Positions 60,866 to 64,000 of a DNA stretch of 64,000 nucleotides are shown piece by piece. How positions within the stretch are numbered: the stretch's first letter is position 1; every line of letters begins with the position of its first letter. Made by a program: the position numbers and the translations under genes. The stretch is from Hyphomicrobium sp. (GTDB lineage: Bacteria; Pseudomonadota; Alphaproteobacteria; Rhizobiales; Hyphomicrobiaceae): NCBI GenBank assembly GCA_013141015.1, contig JABFRT010000004.1, forward strand, positions 62,001 through 126,000, given 5' to 3'. The notes beneath the pieces are model-generated. The model searched no databases, was not told the origin of the DNA, and saw only the letters and a list, made by a program, of their open reading frames with translations.

Positions 60866-62236
60866 TTATCCCCAGCGGTACTGTTGCGAACCGATGCGGC
60901 CGATTAACTGATACCCAATCGCCACAGCCACAACGCCGAAAACCACGCCACCAATCATGTTTCCGGCCAGCACACCCTCGGCGCCGGCCAGCGAAGCGCC
61001 AACCATCACAAACGGAACGGTGCCCAGCGTCGCCCGGCCCCAGTTGAGTGCGGTGGAGACATGTGCCCGGCCGAGGGTATTAAATACAGCGTTCGCAATA
61101 AATAAAGCGCCAAGAAACACAAACAGCGGCGATAGCCAGCCGCAGAAGTAGACGATCAGTGCGCGCGCATCGCCGGTGGCCTTGAAGGCATTGGCGAGTG
61201 TCTCCGCGAAAAGCGCCAACACGGCCCAAGCAAGGGCTGTGAAGATGGCCATGACCACAAGGGATAGTGTCAACACTTGGCGCATGCGCTCCGGCTGGCG
61301 CGCGCCGTAGTTCTGGCCGAGGATGGGCCCAACCGAGCCCGACAGCGCATAGATCGCGCCGAATGCGACGGGAATTATTCTGCCGATGATCGCCCATCCG
61401 GCAACCGCGCCGTCGCCGAACACCGCCAGCGCTGCTGTGACGTATGCGTTACCGGCCGGCGTCGCGACATTGGTCAGCACGGCGGGGATTGCGATTCTTG
61501 CGAAGTCCGGCGCGTCGGTTGCGAGTGTCGCCATCTTCGGACGGCTCATCAGATTGTGAACGCCGATCACTCCGTAGAAACCGATGCCCATCACGACGAT
61601 GCGCGCCAAGGCGGATGCCACAGCGGCGCCAGTAATGCCCCAACCGAGCCAAACAATAAACAGCAGATCTAGCGCGATGTTGACAAGCGCGCCGTAGAGC
61701 GTGACGTGCATCGCGCGGCGGGCATCACCGACGGAGCGCAAGACGGCCGACGACGTCATACCGAGCGCCAGCATCGGCAAGGTTGGCAGCAGGATCATCA
61801 GATAGCCTGTCGCTAAGCTATGCGCTTGCCCGGTTGCACCAAGCTTGTTCAAAAACCATTCGATGCCGAACCACACAATGATACTGAGCGCGGCCGAGAC
61901 GAGGAACGTCAGCACATGCGCGTGAGCCGACAAGCGCCGGGCGCGGGCGCGCAATCCGGCACCGAGCGCGGGCGCAACAAGCGCGGTCGCCGCAATCGAC
62001 AGGCCGATGCCAATTGAGGTTGAGAAAAACAAGATCGAGCTGGCATACCCGACCGCCGCCACGACAGCGTCATCGCCCGACAGCGACAGGAAATAGATGT
62101 TGGCGAGGTCGCCTGCGAAAATCGCCATCAGACCGACCGCGCCCGCACCTGTCATCACCAGGATGTGGCGCAGGACCGAACCGGTCACGAACTTCGGTGC
62201 TTGCACGTCGCGACGGGACGTGATGGCGTCTGACAT
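60866..62236 (-). CDS. MATE-family efflux transporter
   Basis: Cation-coupled multidrug/toxin exporter with about 12 membrane helices in two related halves, 456 aa. Family blocks are PTLPMLALGMTSSAVLRSVGDARRAM in the first half and PVAFGAIYALSGSVGPILGQNYGARQPERM in the second. Substrate is unknown. It stands between recR and the dehydratase gene, 36 bp from recR, and is probably an insertion relative to the usual recR-def-fmt order. Confidence 0.93.
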   Translation of the reverse strand: MSDAITSRRDVQAPKFVTGSVLRHILVMTGAGAVGLMAIFAGDLANIYFLSLSGDDAVVAAVGYASSILFFSTSIGIGLSIAATALVAPALGAGLRARARRLSAHAHVLTFLVSAALSIIVWFGIEWFLNKLGATGQAHSLATGYLMILLPTLPMLALGMTSSAVLRSVGDARRAMHVTLYGALVNIALDLLFIVWLGWGITGAAVASALARIVVMGIGFYGVIGVHNLMSRPKMATLATDAPDFARIAIPAVLTNVATPAGNAYVTAALAVFGDGAVAGWAIIGRIIPVAFGAIYALSGSVGPILGQNYGARQPERMRQVLTLSLVVMAIFTALAWAVLALFAETLANAFKATGDARALIVYFCGWLSPLFVFLGALFIANAVFNTLGRAHVSTALNWGRATLGTVPFVMVGASLAGAEGVLAGNMIGGVVFGVVAVAIGYQLIGRIGSQQYRWG

Positions 62237-62272
62237 CTGCTATCCTTTTGCGGGCGCGGACGTCCGTGCACC

Positions 62273-62878
62273 TTAAATTTTGCGCCGCGCCTTGAATGCA
62301 GCGGCAAGCGTGCCCTCATCAAGATAGTCGAGTTCGCCGCCCATCGGCACGCCCTGTGCCAGCCGCGACACGGATACGCCGCTCGACGCCAGCAAGTCCG
62401 ATACATAATGCGCCGTCGATTGGCCTTCGACGGTTGCATTCAGTGCCAGCAGAACTTCCTTCACGGTGCCGGTTGAGACACGCGCCAGCAATCCGGCGAT
62501 ATTGAGTTTATCGGGCCCGATGCCATCCAGCGGCGACAAGTGGCCGCCGAGCACATGATAGCGGGCCTGAATGATGTTGGCGCGCTCCAGCGCCCAGATG
62601 TCGCCGACCTCTTCAACGACGACAATCAAGCTGTCATCACGGCGTGCGTCTTGGCAGATGCTGCACGGAGAAACCGTATCGAGGTTGCCGCAGGTGGGGC
62701 ACTCGCTGATTTTTTCAACCGCTTGCTGCATGGCCTCAGTGAGCGGGATCAGCAGTTCGTTGCGCCGTTTCAAAAGCGCCAGCACGGCCTTGCGCGCCGA
62801 ACGCGGCCCAAGCCCCGGCATGCGGCTCAATAGCTGCACCAGGCGTTCAATCTCCGGACCTGCGATTTTTTTGGACAT
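62273..62878 (-). CDS. recR: Recombination protein RecR
   Basis: DNA-repair protein that forms the RecFOR loading clamp. The 201-aa product has the N-terminal helix-hairpin-helix ([20 protein letters not shown]), the four-cysteine zinc site [18 protein letters not shown] and the Toprim domain ([14 protein letters not shown]). The ATG at 62878 gives the canonical start [13 protein letters not shown]; nine upstream codons are in frame but not conserved. It follows ybaB and dnaX as in most bacteria. Confidence 0.96.
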   Translation of the reverse strand: MSKKIAGPEIERLVQLLSRMPGLGPRSARKAVLALLKRRNELLIPLTEAMQQAVEKISECPTCGNLDTVSPCSICQDARRDDSLIVVVEEVGDIWALERANIIQARYHVLGGHLSPLDGIGPDKLNIAGLLARVSTGTVKEVLLALNATVEGQSTAHYVSDLLASSGVSVSRLAQGVPMGGELDYLDEGTLAAAFKARRKI

Positions 62879-63042
62879 TCGACTTTCAACGATCCGAAAG
62901 ACCACCCGTCATCCGGTGCGCATTGCAGCGTCGTATACGTTGCAATGCAGACACGGGATCTCTTTCGCGGCACGAAAGGTCTCCGATCAGCGCCGCAACA
63001 ATCAAGGATTGATGCGGCGCATCGGGATGACGGGTCGTGAAT
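62879..63042. repeat. Nested inverted repeats between recR and ybaB
   Basis: An inner 12-bp stem (GCATTGCAGCGT at 62920-62931, ACGTTGCAATGC at 62937-62948, loop CGTAT) and a CTTTCG-CGGCA-CGAAAG hairpin lie inside an outer pair of arms, CCCGTCATCC (near 62905) and GGATGACGGG (near 63025). The whole 164-bp spacer is thus palindromic at several scales, like small rhizobial intergenic mosaic elements. It separates genes that are normally close. Confidence 0.65.
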
Positions 63043-63363
63043 TCAAAACAACTTCATGCCGGGCGGCAACGGCAGGCCGCCGGTCACTTCGGCCATTTTA
63101 GATTGCATGGCGGTATCGGCTTTGGCGCGCGCATCCGTTGCGGCGGCAACGATCAAATCTTCGACGATCTCGGCTTCCTCCGGCTTCATCAAGCTTGGGT
63201 CGATGCGCACGCGTTTGACCTCGCCTTTGCCGTCGAGCGTGACGCGCACAAGCCCGCCGCCCGACTGGCCGTCGAATTCGGCGCGCGCTAGTTCCTCCTG
63301 CATATCCTTCATGCGGGCCTGCATTTCGCCGACCTTCTTCATCATGCCCATAATGTCTTTCAT
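63043..63363 (-). CDS. ybaB: Nucleoid-associated protein YbaB/EbfC
   Basis: Small dimeric DNA-binding protein. The 106-aa sequence has the N-terminal coiled helix (MMKKVGEMQARMKDMQEELARAEF), the central GGGLVRVTLDGKGEVKRVRIDP and the C-terminal Gly/Pro tail GGLPLPPGMKLF. It lies between dnaX and recR on the same strand, the standard order. Confidence 0.95.
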   Translation of the reverse strand: MKDIMGMMKKVGEMQARMKDMQEELARAEFDGQSGGGLVRVTLDGKGEVKRVRIDPSLMKPEEAEIVEDLIVAAATDARAKADTAMQSKMAEVTGGLPLPPGMKLF

Positions 63364-63411
63364 GCGGGTCCTCGCTTGAGCGTTCGGGGATACAAAAAAT
63401 GCGAGCCGGAC

Positions 63412-64000
63412 TTATCCGGTCGCGCTTTCGTCATCGTTCGAGACATCGGCCGCCGGAATGAGCTTGCGGATATCGGCGATCTTCGCGTCTGGGAATACGG
63501 CCAGCACCGCGCGAACCGCAGGATGCGCCATCAAAGCTTCGCGTTCGGCGGCTTCCTTTTCGCGGCGCACGGCGCCGATGGCCGGAGCGCCCGCCGCCTT
63601 AGACAACATCACCATCCAGCGCTTGCCGGTCCAGGCGTTGAGCTTCTCGCGCAACTCGTTGGCAATTTCGGGCGGCGCGCCGGGCAGCAGGAACAGATCA
63701 ATCGATCCGCTGCCCGCATCAAATTTGACGAGGCTGACGTGATCCTCAAGATGGATCTTCAATTTCGCGTCGCGCTTTTGACCGGCGAGCGCCAGCACAT
63801 CGGCGAAAGAGCGCGGATCGGGTGTAGCGCGTGCGGCAGGGATTGGACCCGCATCGTCGTCTTCGAGGCCGCCGAATTCACCGCCGCTGTCATCCAACAC
63901 GTCGAACCGGTCGTCATCATCGTGTTGCACCACACGCGGTGCGGCAGGTGCAGCGCTGGCTGTTGGCGCGGCCGTATCCGGCGCTGCATTGAGGGGGCCG
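63412..64000 (-). CDS. dnaX: DNA polymerase III subunit gamma/tau, C-terminal part (cut by window edge)
   Basis: Only the last 196 codons are in the window; the ATPase and clamp-loader domains lie beyond 64000. The visible part has an acidic linker (HDDDDRFDVLDDSGGEFGG) and the tau C-terminal domain (SFADVLALAGQKRDAKLKIHLEDHVSLVKF, WTGKRWMVMLSKAAGAPAIG, VLAVFPDAKI), which binds the polymerase alpha subunit. The frame is open to the edge. Identity is supported by position before ybaB-recR. Confidence 0.88.
   Translation of the reverse strand, partial: GPLNAAPDTAAPTASAAPAAPRVVQHDDDDRFDVLDDSGGEFGGLEDDDAGPIPAARATPDPRSFADVLALAGQKRDAKLKIHLEDHVSLVKFDAGSGSIDLFLLPGAPPEIANELREKLNAWTGKRWMVMLSKAAGAPAIGAVRREKEAAEREALMAHPAVRAVLAVFPDAKIADIRKLIPAADVSNDDESATG

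Noticed and set aside
62987-63016. ATCAA-GGA-TTGAT as an FnrL site near ybaB
   Set aside because: The arms are in the wrong order and spacing for TTGAT-N4-ATCAA; better explained as part of the palindromic spacer.

Overview
The window is chromosomal DNA of a high-GC anoxygenic phototrophic alphaproteobacterium, most likely a member of the Hyphomicrobiales (Rhizobiales). This rests on the photosynthesis gene cluster (PGC) layout, the PpsR/PpaA regulator pair, and housekeeping neighbourhoods common in that order (maf-yacG, UPF0262-hisD-DUF2948-murA, dnaX-ybaB-recR). I cannot name the genus from sequence alone.

Positions 1-34633 hold the right-hand part of a PGC. A truncated crtC on the + strand enters from the left edge. 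From 17895 down to 881, fifteen consecutive genes lie on the minus strand: ppaA (B12-binding antirepressor), ppsR (repressor), bchG, a PucC-family transporter, bchP, a small membrane protein, a GAPDH, a CBS-domain protein, bchI-bchD-bchO, crtI-crtB, dxs and a 52-aa membrane protein. From 18195, a divergent + strand operon runs bchF-N-B-H-L-M-lhaA-puhA-B-C-orf101-acsF-puhE-hemA, most genes joined by 4-bp ATGA-type overlaps or very short gaps. Together these genes make 5-aminolevulinate, insert Mg, methylate and cyclise the ring (aerobic AcsF), reduce protochlorophyllide in the dark (BchLNB), hydrate the 3-vinyl group, attach and reduce the phytyl tail, supply isoprenoid precursors and carotenoids, and assemble the reaction centre. 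The second half of the PGC (bchCXYZ, crtEF, puf) is not in the window and may lie to the left.

Three exact PpsR/CrtJ palindromes (TGT-N12-ACA) are visible: one over the crtI start codon and two before bchG. Near-matches lie before bchI and in the ppaA/bchF divergent region.

Positions 34184-39270 are a transition zone: a small membrane protein, a CusS/CusR-type two-component system, trhO, a small secreted protein, a stand-alone GyrI-like domain protein and tRNA-Phe(GAA). Positions 39367-49443 hold yacG-maf, a Crp-like regulator with a class III adenylate cyclase, UPF0262-hisD-DUF2948, a double OmpA-domain envelope protein with a TolA-like helical region, and murA. Positions 49970-55089 hold an RND efflux pair, whose permease carries a one-base frameshift, followed by folE. 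Positions 55086-64000 hold truA, a Gly/His-rich secreted protein, fmt-def, a secreted protein, a nucleotide-sugar dehydratase, a MATE exporter and recR-ybaB-dnaX, with dnaX cut by the right edge.

I see no rRNA, CRISPR array, insertion sequence or prophage. The most unusual items are the crtI operator over the start codon, the GAPDH/CBS pair inside the bch run, the RND frameshift that joins it in frame to folE, the cyclase/Crp bicistron, the double-OmpA/TolA-like protein, the His/Pro repeat in Fmt, and a nested-palindrome spacer between recR and ybaB.
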